A stretch of DNA of 42,559 bases, from assembly GCA_027002475.1 (NCBI GenBank), contig JALWZS010000039.1:1-42559 (forward strand). The letters run 5' to 3'. The notes beneath the pieces were generated by a model, which saw nothing but the letters and a program-made list of their open reading frames with translations, ran no database searches and was not told where the DNA came from. A program made the translations under genes and the position numbers. The stretch is from a bacterium (GTDB taxonomy: Bacteria > Patescibacteriota > 4484-211 > GCA-002791395). Positions 17,726-24,891 of this stretch are shown here, in pieces. Position 1 is the stretch's first letter. Each line of letters starts with the position of its first letter.

Positions 17726-18982
17726 TTTCGATTCCTTTCCGAGACCATGTTTGCCACTTAACTTCACGATTTTGTAGTAAAAGTTTTATCGATGCAAACA
17801 TCGCGTAAATTTCAGCTAATGTTATGGCTGTGTAAAGAAACACATAGGCCGGGGCGGTAATAATTGCAAGCCGATTGTTTTTCTTAGAACCAAATAAGAA
17901 CGTTATAAACAGGACCGAAGTCGTAAATAGTACCCAACTTAAGAGGGCAGCGTAGTTATGAGTTAGCCACATGTAGATACCGGAAAATATCATCATTATT
18001 GGCTCAGACAGTAATTGGATCTCGTAAAATAGAGATAACGGAAGCAGTAGGTGAGTTAAAAAGAAGCGGTGTCCGTGCTCGGTACTGAAAAACAAATGCC
18101 TGTACCTTATGAATGTGTCAAAGCGTCCCTTTTTCCAGCGTAGCCTTTGTTTAAAAAGACCGGACAGTGTAGAAGCACCTTCTGTATAGGCGATTGCGTC
18201 TTCTGCAAAAATGATTTTGCAGCCATGTATTTGTAGGCGAGTAGAAAGTTCTATGTCTTCAGTTTTGTTGGCTTCGTCGTATAAACCATATTTATCAAAA
18301 ACCTTCTTCCTAAATGCGCCAAATGCACCTCCGATTATGTATTCGCTATCAAGACTGCATGGGTTCTTTTGAAATAAAACCCCATGGTGTACTCAAGCTG
18401 TTGTAAAAAACCAATAAGTGTACGATTGTTGGCGACTTTTACATTCCCAACACCCGCATCTACTTCTGGGTTGATAAAGTATCGAACAATCTTGTAGATA
18501 GCGTCCTTTTCAAAGACGGTGTCGGCGTCAACCGTGATGATAATTTTGCCGCGGCTTCGTTTTATTCCGTAGTTGAGAGCACTTCCTTTGCCGCCGTTTT
18601 CTTTTTCATAAAAAGTGATGCGTTTGTGAGTTTTGTCGGTTGTAAGGGTAGGTAGAATTTTATCCTTGAATTCATAAACCTTCTGTGCAGTATTATCTGT
18701 AGAGCCGTCGCTAACAACTATGATCTCCATGTTGTTGTATGTGTTTAAATACAAGGACTTGAGAGTGTTTTGGATGCCAACCTCTTCATTCCACGCGGGA
18801 ACAACAACAGATACAGGTAGTTGTTGTTCTATTTGTTCTTGGGTTAGTGCCTTGCTTGGCTTTAACAACCTTGCTCGCTTTACATAATAAAATGGGGCGC
18901 TGATCAAGTATATAACGTACTTGACCAAAGAAATCCCTGCAAGGCTAACCAGTATGTAGAGTAAAATTGTGTAAATACTCAT
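17709..18982 (-). pseudogene. GT2 processive glycosyltransferase (PgaC/IcaA-like), split by a frameshift
   Basis: Frame 1 (18982 to the stop at 18335) gives an N-terminal membrane helix and the GT2 motifs VVVPAWNEE, VSDGSTDNT, NGGKGSALNYG and VDADT, then ends at HAVLIANT. From about 18350 a second frame stays open to 17709: DSEYIIGGAFGAFRKKVF, TEDIELSTRL, QRLRWKKG, then membrane helices. Together they make a complete processive beta-glycosyltransferase of about 424 residues. A shift of -1 at TTG ATA (about 18348-18352), equal to one lost base, rejoins HAVL to DSEYIIGG. No slippery heptamer is evident. It is either a sequencing or assembly error or a recent inactivation; the intact downstream motifs favour an error or very recent loss. 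It probably made an extracellular polysaccharide with the neighbouring genes. Confidence 0.88.
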
Positions 18983-18990
18983 AACTTCTT

Positions 18991-19164
18991 TTATTTGTTG
19001 TAGTATTTAGCGGCTAGGCGCATTGCAATGTTTAGCATTACAATAAAAAGCACAAATCCTGTAAGTAAATACAAGAAGTTTATGCCTGTTGCCTTGCTTA
19101 TAGCTGCTGGTAATACAATACCAGCGGTTGATGCACCTAGGACTTGTCCTGTTGAATCGCTCAT
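18991..19164 (-). CDS. Small single-pass membrane protein, 57 residues
   Basis: The ATG at 19164 lies 3 nt after the stop of the upstream hydrolase gene, and the TAA at 18991 lies 8 nt before the glycosyltransferase start. The product begins MSDSTGQVLGASTAG and has a hydrophobic helix (GINFLYLLTGFVLFIVMLNIA) and a basic tail ending AAKYYNK. The tight packing between a polysaccharide synthase and a putative glycan hydrolase suggests an accessory subunit of the synthase, comparable in position to PgaD, but no sequence similarity is claimed. Confidence 0.7.
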   Translation of the reverse strand: MSDSTGQVLGASTAGIVLPAAISKATGINFLYLLTGFVLFIVMLNIAMRLAAKYYNK

Positions 19165-19167
19165 AGT

Positions 19168-20373
19168 TTATAGACCGAAAATGGTTACTTCGACACCTCC
19201 TTCCGTTAGTTTGTAGACAGATTCAAATAAAACAAATTGGTCGTCATACCCGTTGTTTTGATTGGGCAAGAACGACCAGTCTGTAGCTTCTGCCTTTTGG
19301 CTTTTGTCTTCAGCAAAGTAATTTACTAAGACAGTGTCGTACTTTTCTTTGAATTTTAAGATTTGGCTAGTTATCGATTGCATAATCGAGTCTCTTTCTT
19401 TGACCTTGAGGGTGATTTTGTCTTTAGCTACGTTAACGTATTTGCTTTTGAAAACGCCGGTGTTAACAAATAGATAGTTTGTTTCTAAGTAATCCATGGC
19501 CTCTTCTACGAATTTAACGGCAAGAAAAGTTTGAGCATCTGTGATTGCGGATACGTTTCTTTGTTTGGCCCGAGGAAGCCAAGGAAATCCCTGTATTCCA
19601 AAGAAGTCGATTTGGTTTGCATCCAGTTTCTGCAGGTACGGCATGAAACTAACAAACCTTCCATTGTTCCAGTTCGTATCGTTTGGCTTGTAAGACATCG
19701 AGTTTAATAAAATGCCAGCTTTCGCACTTGGGTATACACTCTTCATTGCAGAGACATACAGGTTTACGGCTAGGGCATAGTCTTCTGGGGTAGAGTCTTG
19801 TGTGTTCCAGTGTGGAACATTAGGCTCCGGGAATGGAATCCATAACCCCAAGGCCTCTTCTTCAACCCCTCGTAATTTAAGAATCTCAAAGTACCGAGAG
19901 ATTCCTTTTGTGTACAAGCCGTTGGCTAGCTCTTTAAAGCTTAGAAGTCCCCATGACGAGTCTGGTTCAACAATTACTATCGGCGTTAAATCATGTTTTT
20001 CTAACTCGTGGATTTTCGCTGCCATTTTTGTTGCCATGGGAATAGCGTCGTACTCATCTACTGGCATCGTGGTGAATATCATGGCTTTATCAATGAACTC
20101 TTGCCTGTACGCTTGTTCATACTTTCCGCTTGAGTAGATCTCGTAGGTGTTTGACTTGAGTCTTTCTTGGGTCTGAGGGGTTAACGCTTCGGATCGTTCA
20201 GAGATTAGTCGCTTGATATTTAGAGGTGTTGGTGTTGGGGTAGGTGTGTCTTTGGCAGAAGGTATTGCAGTCGTTTGGGTCTTAGTAGGGTGTACGCTGA
20301 CACTACGGTATATCCCGAGCGCTGAGGCTATAATTACTGATATTGCTATGGTGAGCGAGCTTAATAAGCGCAT
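19168..20373 (-). CDS. Membrane-anchored or secreted TIM-barrel protein, probable glycoside hydrolase
   Basis: About 401 residues. A signal anchor (about 4-22), a Thr/Pro linker with TPTPTPT, then a domain that looks like a clan GH-A barrel: strand ends such as TPIVIVEPD, LGLWIPFPEPNVPHW (candidate acid/base Glu in PEPN), AGILLNSMSY, IDFFGIQGFPW and TVLVNYFAEDKS (candidate nucleophile Glu). I choose the ATG at 20373: the frame is open further upstream to 20553, but those residues overlap the divergent gene and lie upstream of a consensus promoter at 20393-20421. First gene of the minus block and next to a polysaccharide synthase, it may trim or release the polymer. Family number not assigned. 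Confidence 0.75.
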   Translation of the reverse strand: MRLLSSLTIAISVIIASALGIYRSVSVHPTKTQTTAIPSAKDTPTPTPTPLNIKRLISERSEALTPQTQERLKSNTYEIYSSGKYEQAYRQEFIDKAMIFTTMPVDEYDAIPMATKMAAKIHELEKHDLTPIVIVEPDSSWGLLSFKELANGLYTKGISRYFEILKLRGVEEEALGLWIPFPEPNVPHWNTQDSTPEDYALAVNLYVSAMKSVYPSAKAGILLNSMSYKPNDTNWNNGRFVSFMPYLQKLDANQIDFFGIQGFPWLPRAKQRNVSAITDAQTFLAVKFVEEAMDYLETNYLFVNTGVFKSKYVNVAKDKITLKVKERDSIMQSITSQILKFKEKYDTVLVNYFAEDKSQKAEATDWSFLPNQNNGYDDQFVLFESVYKLTEGGVEVTIFGL

Positions 20374-20392
20374 TTTGTCGTTTGGCTGGCGA

Positions 20393-20421
20393 ATTATAAC
20401 AATCACCATGCTATAAGTCAA
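20393..20421 (-). promoter_or_regulatory. Consensus promoter of the polysaccharide gene block
   Basis: The minus strand has TTGACT, a 17-bp spacer and TATAAT, close to the sigma-70 consensus. The -10 ends 19 nt before the ATG at 20373, so this mRNA has a short leader. It sets the start of the block that runs leftward through the hydrolase, small protein, glycosyltransferase and sortase. Confidence 0.65.
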
Positions 20422-20488
20422 ACCCATTGGTCTTGTGTGATTGTTAATTAATGCAAATAAATGAGTGTATTGTGATACCAAGTTATGG

Positions 20489-20500
20489 TAGAGTTTGTAG
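20489..20500 (+). promoter_or_regulatory. -10 element, leaderless start at 20501
   Basis: TAGAGT, then TTGTAG, then GTG. The hexamer and the 6-nt spacing equal those of the copper-island DUF1573 gene (TAGAGT at 24327). No -35 is obvious. Confidence 0.35.
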
Positions 20501-20824
20501 GTGAGGTTTTTAGCATCTTTAGCAGGGCTTGTTTTTTTATTAGCTGTAGGCATAGTTTTTGCCTATTACTTTGCGTATTTCATTCCCTACACTGCCCAGT
20601 CCGCGAAATATGAAAACGATTTATTGACGTACAGAGAAAGGTTGGCAAAATGTGAGACTGCCCATGGTGTAAAGATAGATACCGAGTTAGATAGTGGGGA
20701 GGTAGCTGGATGTTCTGATATTGAGCGCCCAGTTAAACCAAAACTGCCCTACGCTAATGTCATTCGAATGATTGGTGAGTACATGCATGTGGATTTACTA
20801 AAAGATGTTGGAGAAGATAGTTAG
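20501..20824 (+). CDS. Small membrane-anchored protein, unknown
   Basis: A 107-residue protein with one N-terminal membrane helix (LASLAGLVFLLAVGIVFAYYFAYFI) and an outside or inside soluble part with two cysteines (KCETAH and AGCSDI) and a basic-proline stretch (RPVKPKLPY). GTG start; no Shine-Dalgarno sequence, but a -10 hexamer 6 nt upstream. It ends 33 nt before the GT-C glycosyltransferase, which has its own -10. The family is not recognised. Confidence 0.65.
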   Translation: MRFLASLAGLVFLLAVGIVFAYYFAYFIPYTAQSAKYENDLLTYRERLAKCETAHGVKIDTELDSGEVAGCSDIERPVKPKLPYANVIRMIGEYMHVDLLKDVGEDS

Positions 20825-20844
20825 TTATTTTTCTCTTACATTAG

Positions 20845-20857
20845 TACAATTGCAACA
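20845..20857 (+). promoter_or_regulatory. -10 element, leaderless start at 20858
   Basis: TACAAT (20845-20850) followed by 7 nt and the ATG at 20858, with no ribosome site between. Confidence 0.4.
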
Positions 20858-22315
20858 ATGGATGTTTTGTTGACACGCAAACGACAAACGATGTTGCTTG
20901 CTGTACTTGTTCTTAGCTTGTTTGCAGTTATATTTACCCGGTGGGGTGGTGATGGATCTGTTGCTATAGGTGAGGCGCACCGCTTGTTTTTAGGGCAAAA
21001 GATGTATGTAGATTTCCACTCAATTCATATGCCATTAACGAGTTCACTTCTGGCATTACTTTTTAAGTTATTTGGACCTAACACGTGGGTGGTTGAGGCT
21101 TTGGCATCTTTAATATATGTTGCAATCATAGTTTTAGCCTTTTGGTTAGCAAGACAGTTACTAAAAAGTTCGCGGTTAGCGTTTCTTTCGATAATTGTTT
21201 TGTTTGTTGTTTCCTCTATGCCTAGCGTGAACCACAATTGGCTTGCAGTACTTTTGGCTCTAGTGGTTGTGGTTTTGTTAAACCTTGCGCGGCGTAGTGT
21301 TCACCAACGAGACTACTTGGTGGCATCAGGACTTTTCTTGGGTTTTTTGGCGCTAACGACCTTATGGCAATTTAGTGCGGTGGCACTAGGTTTGTTTCTA
21401 TATTTTGTTGCGTATAAAAGAAATCTCAAGCAATTGCTAACTATCTTTTTAGTAAGCGCTGTTATCGTTTCCCTTTTTCTATTAAAACTCAAACTCACTG
21501 GAAGCTTTAGTGCGTTTTTTGATAACGCGATAATGTTTCCATTGAGTGGATACCAAGAAGCGAATGCTCAGTTCCCCGCTAGTGTGTTGTTTTACTCGGT
21601 GGGTATTTTTTATGCATGGTACTTATTTAAAATTAGAGAAAATATTCGTAGCCTACCTAAGGATGAGTTTTTAATAGCTGCAGTGGGACTTGGCTATTGG
21701 CTGTTTTCGTTTTTGAATCCAAGTCAAGGGCATCTGGCGCTAGGTTTTGTCTTTACGGCTCCAGTCTTTATTAAGTCTGCATCTCGTTACTTCCCACGGA
21801 AGTTAGCTGACGTTAGTTTTTTGTCGCCGATTGTTATTGTCACAATAATTTTTTTAGCAGGCATATTCACCGCAGGTGTGCAAACGTTTAAAGTTATGAG
21901 CATCCCGAAGGGTTTGATAAAAACGCCCAGTGGGAGTGCATTGGTGACTACTACACAGGCGGCTGAAACAACTTTGCTAAAAGACAACATGGGGTTGTTT
22001 CAAGGGAAAAAGGTCTTGGTAGTTCCTTGGGCACCGGAGTTAGCTTTTTTTCTAGATTTATATCCTGCTGGAAGGTATGTTTATATGGGTCCAGAACATT
22101 ACTCAAAAGCTATTCAGCAAGAGGTCATATCCGACATCAAGAACAACAAAGACGTGAGAGTTGTTTACGTTGCAAGTCTAACACCAATTTTTCCATATAC
22201 CCCACGGCAAGTAGAGGGGTTTTTGGATACTCATTGTGAACAATTGTTGGCGTTTTGGGAGCAACCATACGATTTAGCCCTACGCTTTGATGGCGTCTGG
22301 GGGAATTGTAGGTAG
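20858..22315 (+). CDS. Polytopic GT-C family glycosyltransferase (GT39/ArnT-like)
   Basis: A 485-residue membrane protein with about ten hydrophobic helices up to residue about 345 and a soluble C-terminal part of 140 residues. The first loop has GDGSVAIGEAHRLFLGQKMYVDF, then HMPLTS, the pattern of lipid-phosphate-sugar dependent GT-C enzymes, in which acidic residues after helix 1 form the active site and the G-x-Y-x-D segment follows. Such enzymes move sugars from polyprenyl-phosphate carriers onto lipids, proteins or polymers outside the membrane. The carrier could come from the polyprenyl synthase in this window, but that link is speculative. A strong hairpin follows the stop. Confidence 0.82.
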   Translation: MDVLLTRKRQTMLLAVLVLSLFAVIFTRWGGDGSVAIGEAHRLFLGQKMYVDFHSIHMPLTSSLLALLFKLFGPNTWVVEALASLIYVAIIVLAFWLARQLLKSSRLAFLSIIVLFVVSSMPSVNHNWLAVLLALVVVVLLNLARRSVHQRDYLVASGLFLGFLALTTLWQFSAVALGLFLYFVAYKRNLKQLLTIFLVSAVIVSLFLLKLKLTGSFSAFFDNAIMFPLSGYQEANAQFPASVLFYSVGIFYAWYLFKIRENIRSLPKDEFLIAAVGLGYWLFSFLNPSQGHLALGFVFTAPVFIKSASRYFPRKLADVSFLSPIVIVTIIFLAGIFTAGVQTFKVMSIPKGLIKTPSGSALVTTTQAAETTLLKDNMGLFQGKKVLVVPWAPELAFFLDLYPAGRYVYMGPEHYSKAIQQEVISDIKNNKDVRVVYVASLTPIFPYTPRQVEGFLDTHCEQLLAFWEQPYDLALRFDGVWGNCR

Positions 22316-22336
22316 TGCTGCTAATGGACGGCGCCT

Positions 22337-22370
22337 GGCCCGGCGCATTGGGCCCTAATGCTTCCGGGCC
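22337..22370 (+). terminator. GC-rich composite hairpin after the GT-C gene
   Basis: GGCCCGG (22337-22343) pairs with CCGGGCC (22364-22370), and GCATT (22345-22349) with AATGC (22357-22361); the loop is GGGCCCT. It is followed by TATTATTTA rather than a clean T run, so it may work as a terminator or as an mRNA-stabilising 3' end. Confidence 0.55.
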
Positions 22371-22567
22371 TATTATTTACCCTCTGAGGGCACTTTTAAT
22401 GTATCGTATCCATTTGGGGTTTGCTTGATATGTTTTTAACATTTGAGTAATAAGATCTAATCTAGTGCTAACAAAGATGACGAATATGTAGCGAGGGCTG
22501 AACAGTAGTCACAAGATTATGTCGACTACCATTGATTGTACAAATAACATTGTTTTTGTATGGGGAA

Positions 22568-22601
22568 GCGTGGCGACTGTCAGTGCCGCCACGCGATTTT
22601 T
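22568..22601 (+). terminator. Intrinsic terminator inside the gene-free region
   Basis: GCGTGGCG (22568-22575) pairs perfectly with CGCCACGC (22587-22594), followed by GATTTTT. The orientation is plus. No gene ends just before it, so it implies either long readthrough from the GT-C gene or a small transcript that starts around 22400-22560. Confidence 0.65.
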
Positions 22602-22609
22602 GTTGGGCT

Positions 22610-22895
22610 GGTATGAGATATGTGATATATCCCATACCTAGTTAACCTGGAACACAGTAGATGCGCTTGCCCATCTATGTCTGTGCCCAGTAGGGATTTG
22701 ACTTGTCCAACGGTTTGTCCGTTGGTGGCTGAGTAGGGCAGCGCTCAGCCCTCACATGGCTTGAGTAACCCCATGAAACCCAAACCATGCTACGCCACCT
22801 GCAGCGCCCACAAGGCAGTCGTAAGCTCCTCATGGACTAGACATGCAGGTCAAGAAACTAATGAGAGTTAACTTCTTGACCTGTACGTCTTTTAG
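22610..22895. ncRNA. Candidate structured RNA, class and strand unknown
   Basis: Consecutive perfect stems: GGTATG/CATACC (22610-22638), CACAG and AGATG paired with CATCT and CTGTG (22653-22685), CCAACGG/CCGTTGG with a 5-nt loop (22707-22725), GGCTGAG/CTCAGCC (22727-22750), CATGG/CCATG (22755-22775), and CAGGTCAAGAA/TTCTTGACCTG (22846-22883), which extends with small bulges to about 22836-22895. Such density without a reading frame suggests a folded RNA of about 290 nt. It matches no RNA family that I can identify by eye. The transcript strand is not determined. Confidence 0.4.
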
Positions 22896-23020
22896 TGGGG
22901 GCATAAAATATAGGCGCTGTAGTGTCCTTATATCAATAAATATATTACCGACAATAACCCTGCAGGCTTGATGATGGTCTTACGGTTCTTTTTTAACAAC
23001 CTTACTCTTCCTGAGAATAG

Positions 23021-23049
23021 CTGACATAGTAGTTGTTTAATGCTATAGT
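23021..23049 (+). promoter_or_regulatory. Promoter of the ATPase-winged helix regulator gene
   Basis: CTGACA (23021-23026), a 17-bp spacer and TATAGT (23044-23049). Transcription would start near 23056, leaving a very short leader that contains AGAAAGG 4 nt before the ATG at 23067. Confidence 0.6.
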
Positions 23050-23066
23050 TGCGGTAGAAAGGTCAT

Positions 23067-24287
23067 ATGAAAGTGTATCCAAGAGAATGGTTTCGAAAAG
23101 AAGCAATAAACTATGCGAGACAGCGAGTCGAGGAAGGTGACTCGTTTCTTGTCATTGGCGTTCCAGGGGTCGGGAAATCCTCTTTTCTAAAAACGCTTGA
23201 TAGAAAAATTGAGCAGCTAGACTATGCCCAGTCTACGATTGTCGACCTAAATGAGGTGCAGAGATTAAGTAACGAAACGGTCATTGCTTACATGAATCAG
23301 TGCCTTACCGGTCGAAATGGTACAGATCTTTTAAAGTTTGCTCAGGAAATAAGGAGTGGGAAAACGAAACATGTTGTTTTGGTCGATAGATTCGAGAAAA
23401 CAGCTTATCGAGTTACTCGCGACTTTTTCGACTTATTGAGGGTTGCTGTTGAAAAGTCTAATCACAAGCTGATCTTTGTTTTAGTCTTAGCCCGTGAGAT
23501 TACTGATCTTTTTGATAAATGGGATATAGACCAGTTCTATTCTTTGGTTAGCCCGTTCACATATTACCTAAAGCCGTTTAATAAGAAGGAAGCAACAGAG
23601 TATACGAAGCTTATTGCTAAAAAACGCAAAGTGCTTCTAAATAATGTGGAAATAGATAGAATCGTTAGTCTTTCTGGTGGGCACAGTAGAATGATAAATG
23701 CATATGTTGCGTATCTGGACTTATTAAATAAGGACTTGCCTTCAGAAGAAAAACTTTCTCGAGCAAATGAAAGCGATGCAGTAATTTACCAGTGTGAGCG
23801 AATATTAGATCACACAACTAAGGCTGAAAATAATACACTTTCACGAATAGCGTTAGGGTTGGATTTGTACGACTCGGACGAATTCAACCTAAGACATCTT
23901 CGTAAGTTAGGTCTGGTGACTAAAGAAAATAAAATTTTTAGTGAACGGTTAGACCGTTATCTAGCAGAAAGGGAACTAAATTCACGTAGCCGCTTGTACC
24001 TTGATGCGAATACGGGAGAAATGTTTTTAGATGGGAACAGGATTGATACTAAATTATCTCCATATGAGTACCGTTTTTTGGAATACATGTACGAGAATGT
24101 AGGACAGATTGTTAGTCGGGAAGATGTCATAGAGGCGGTTTGGGGGGTTGGTAAAGATCAGGGAGTTAGTGACGAGGCGATAGATCAATTGGTCAGTAGA
24201 ATTAGGGAAAAGATAGAAGAGGACAAGAGTAACCCGAAATTTCTTTTAACTGTTAGAGGTAGAGGGTTTCAACTGAAAAAGGACTAA
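23067..24287 (+). CDS. P-loop ATPase fused to a C-terminal OmpR/PhoB-type winged helix
   Basis: A 406-residue regulator. The N-terminal ATPase has Walker A GVPGVGKSS (Lys37) and a Walker B-like KHVVLVDRFEKT, with a lid-like segment LSGGHSRMINAYVAYL near 215, as in AAA/STAND ATPases. Residues about 306-405 are a winged helix of the response-regulator type (LSPYEYRFLEYMYENVGQIVSREDVIEAVWG to LLTVRGRGFQL). No receiver domain is present, so ATP binding, not phosphorylation, would control DNA binding. The gene lies immediately upstream of the copper island; the first operator starts 12 nt after its stop, so it could be an additional or competing regulator of that island. Confidence 0.85.
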   Translation: MKVYPREWFRKEAINYARQRVEEGDSFLVIGVPGVGKSSFLKTLDRKIEQLDYAQSTIVDLNEVQRLSNETVIAYMNQCLTGRNGTDLLKFAQEIRSGKTKHVVLVDRFEKTAYRVTRDFFDLLRVAVEKSNHKLIFVLVLAREITDLFDKWDIDQFYSLVSPFTYYLKPFNKKEATEYTKLIAKKRKVLLNNVEIDRIVSLSGGHSRMINAYVAYLDLLNKDLPSEEKLSRANESDAVIYQCERILDHTTKAENNTLSRIALGLDLYDSDEFNLRHLRKLGLVTKENKIFSERLDRYLAERELNSRSRLYLDANTGEMFLDGNRIDTKLSPYEYRFLEYMYENVGQIVSREDVIEAVWGVGKDQGVSDEAIDQLVSRIREKIEEDKSNPKFLLTVRGRGFQLKKD

Positions 24288-24298
24288 CCCGCCGTTTT

Positions 24299-24332
24299 CT
24301 TAATCTTCGCTTAATCTTAATTGGGGTAGAGT
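24299..24332 (+). promoter_or_regulatory. Copper-island operator/promoter A (DUF1573 - P-type ATPase unit)
   Basis: Direct repeats CTTAATCTTCG (24299-24309) and CTTAATCTTAA (24310-24320), 6 bp, -10 TAGAGT (24327-24332), 6 bp, then the ATG at 24339. The 11-bp period and the position over the -35 region fit a tandem site for an OmpR/PhoB-family activator. The mRNA would be leaderless. Confidence 0.75.
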
Positions 24333-24338
24333 GTATTC

Positions 24339-24854
24339 ATGAAACAGCTTAGGCGTATTTTCCTTGTGATTGGTTCTACTGCGGCATTTGTGTCGCTGTT
24401 AGTTTTTTTAGCATATGCACTAACTGGTGAATCCTCTGCAAGGTCGGTAGAACCCACCCAAAACGGAAAACTAACCGTTATAGATCCCTTATACGACTTC
24501 GGTACAATTTCAATGTCTGATGGCAGTGTTTCTCACACATATAGGGTTCGAAATGATTCCAATGAGCCTGTGGCCTTGGGGAATTTTTACACTTCCTGTA
24601 TGTGCACAACTGCAAAAGCCTCTTTCTCGGACGGTAAGGAATTAGGGGTTGCTCATATGAAGGGGCATGGTGCGACCTTACGGTTGCGTCGAGTCGTGGA
24701 ACCCGGTGAAGAGTTCTTAGTGGAAGCAATTTTTGACCCAAATGCACATGGACCTGATGCAGTTGGTCCAGTCACAAGAACTGTCTATATCGACACGAAC
24801 TCGGTACAAGCACCAACAATTGAGCTAGCTTTTGAGGCTGACGTGGTTAGGTAA
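24339..24854 (+). CDS. Membrane-anchored DUF1573 protein
   Basis: A 171-residue protein with one N-terminal membrane helix (about 7-27), then an immunoglobulin-like DUF1573 domain (LYDFGTISMSDGSVSHTYRVRNDSNEPV, EAIFDPNAHGPDAVGPVTRTVYIDT). It carries YTSCMCTT, a CxC pair at the same place as the CGC of the rhodanese-DUF1573 protein at the far end of the island. Both genes have the same operator, so the domain seems to belong to the metal response; the CxC pair could bind copper. The soluble part should lie outside the membrane. No ribosome site; leaderless start. Confidence 0.85.
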   Translation: MKQLRRIFLVIGSTAAFVSLLVFLAYALTGESSARSVEPTQNGKLTVIDPLYDFGTISMSDGSVSHTYRVRNDSNEPVALGNFYTSCMCTTAKASFSDGKELGVAHMKGHGATLRLRRVVEPGEEFLVEAIFDPNAHGPDAVGPVTRTVYIDTNSVQAPTIELAFEADVVR

Positions 24855-24891
24855 GTGCGCGGATGCAATCTTTATATAATAAAAGGAAATA

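Larger units (their letters stand above)
22316..23066. other. 751-bp gene-free region rich in inverted repeats
   Basis: No convincing protein frame exists here on either strand. Features in order: a GC-rich hairpin right after the upstream stop (22337-22370), a quieter AT-rich part (22380-22565), a terminator-like hairpin (22568-22601), six further hairpins (22610-22895), and a promoter for the ATPase-winged helix gene (23021-23049). I looked for the signatures of tmRNA, RNase P RNA, SRP RNA and tRNA on both strands and found none. Confidence 0.7.

Noticed and set aside
18335-18360. Programmed ribosomal frameshift in the polysaccharide synthase gene
   Set aside because: No slippery heptamer or clear downstream structure; this enzyme family is not known to use recoding.
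20374-20553. Upstream extension of the TIM-barrel protein
   Set aside because: It crosses the consensus promoter and the divergent gene; the signal anchor begins directly after the ATG at 20373.
22600-22960. tmRNA, RNase P RNA or SRP RNA
   Set aside because: None of the conserved core sequences or a tag frame could be found on either strand.
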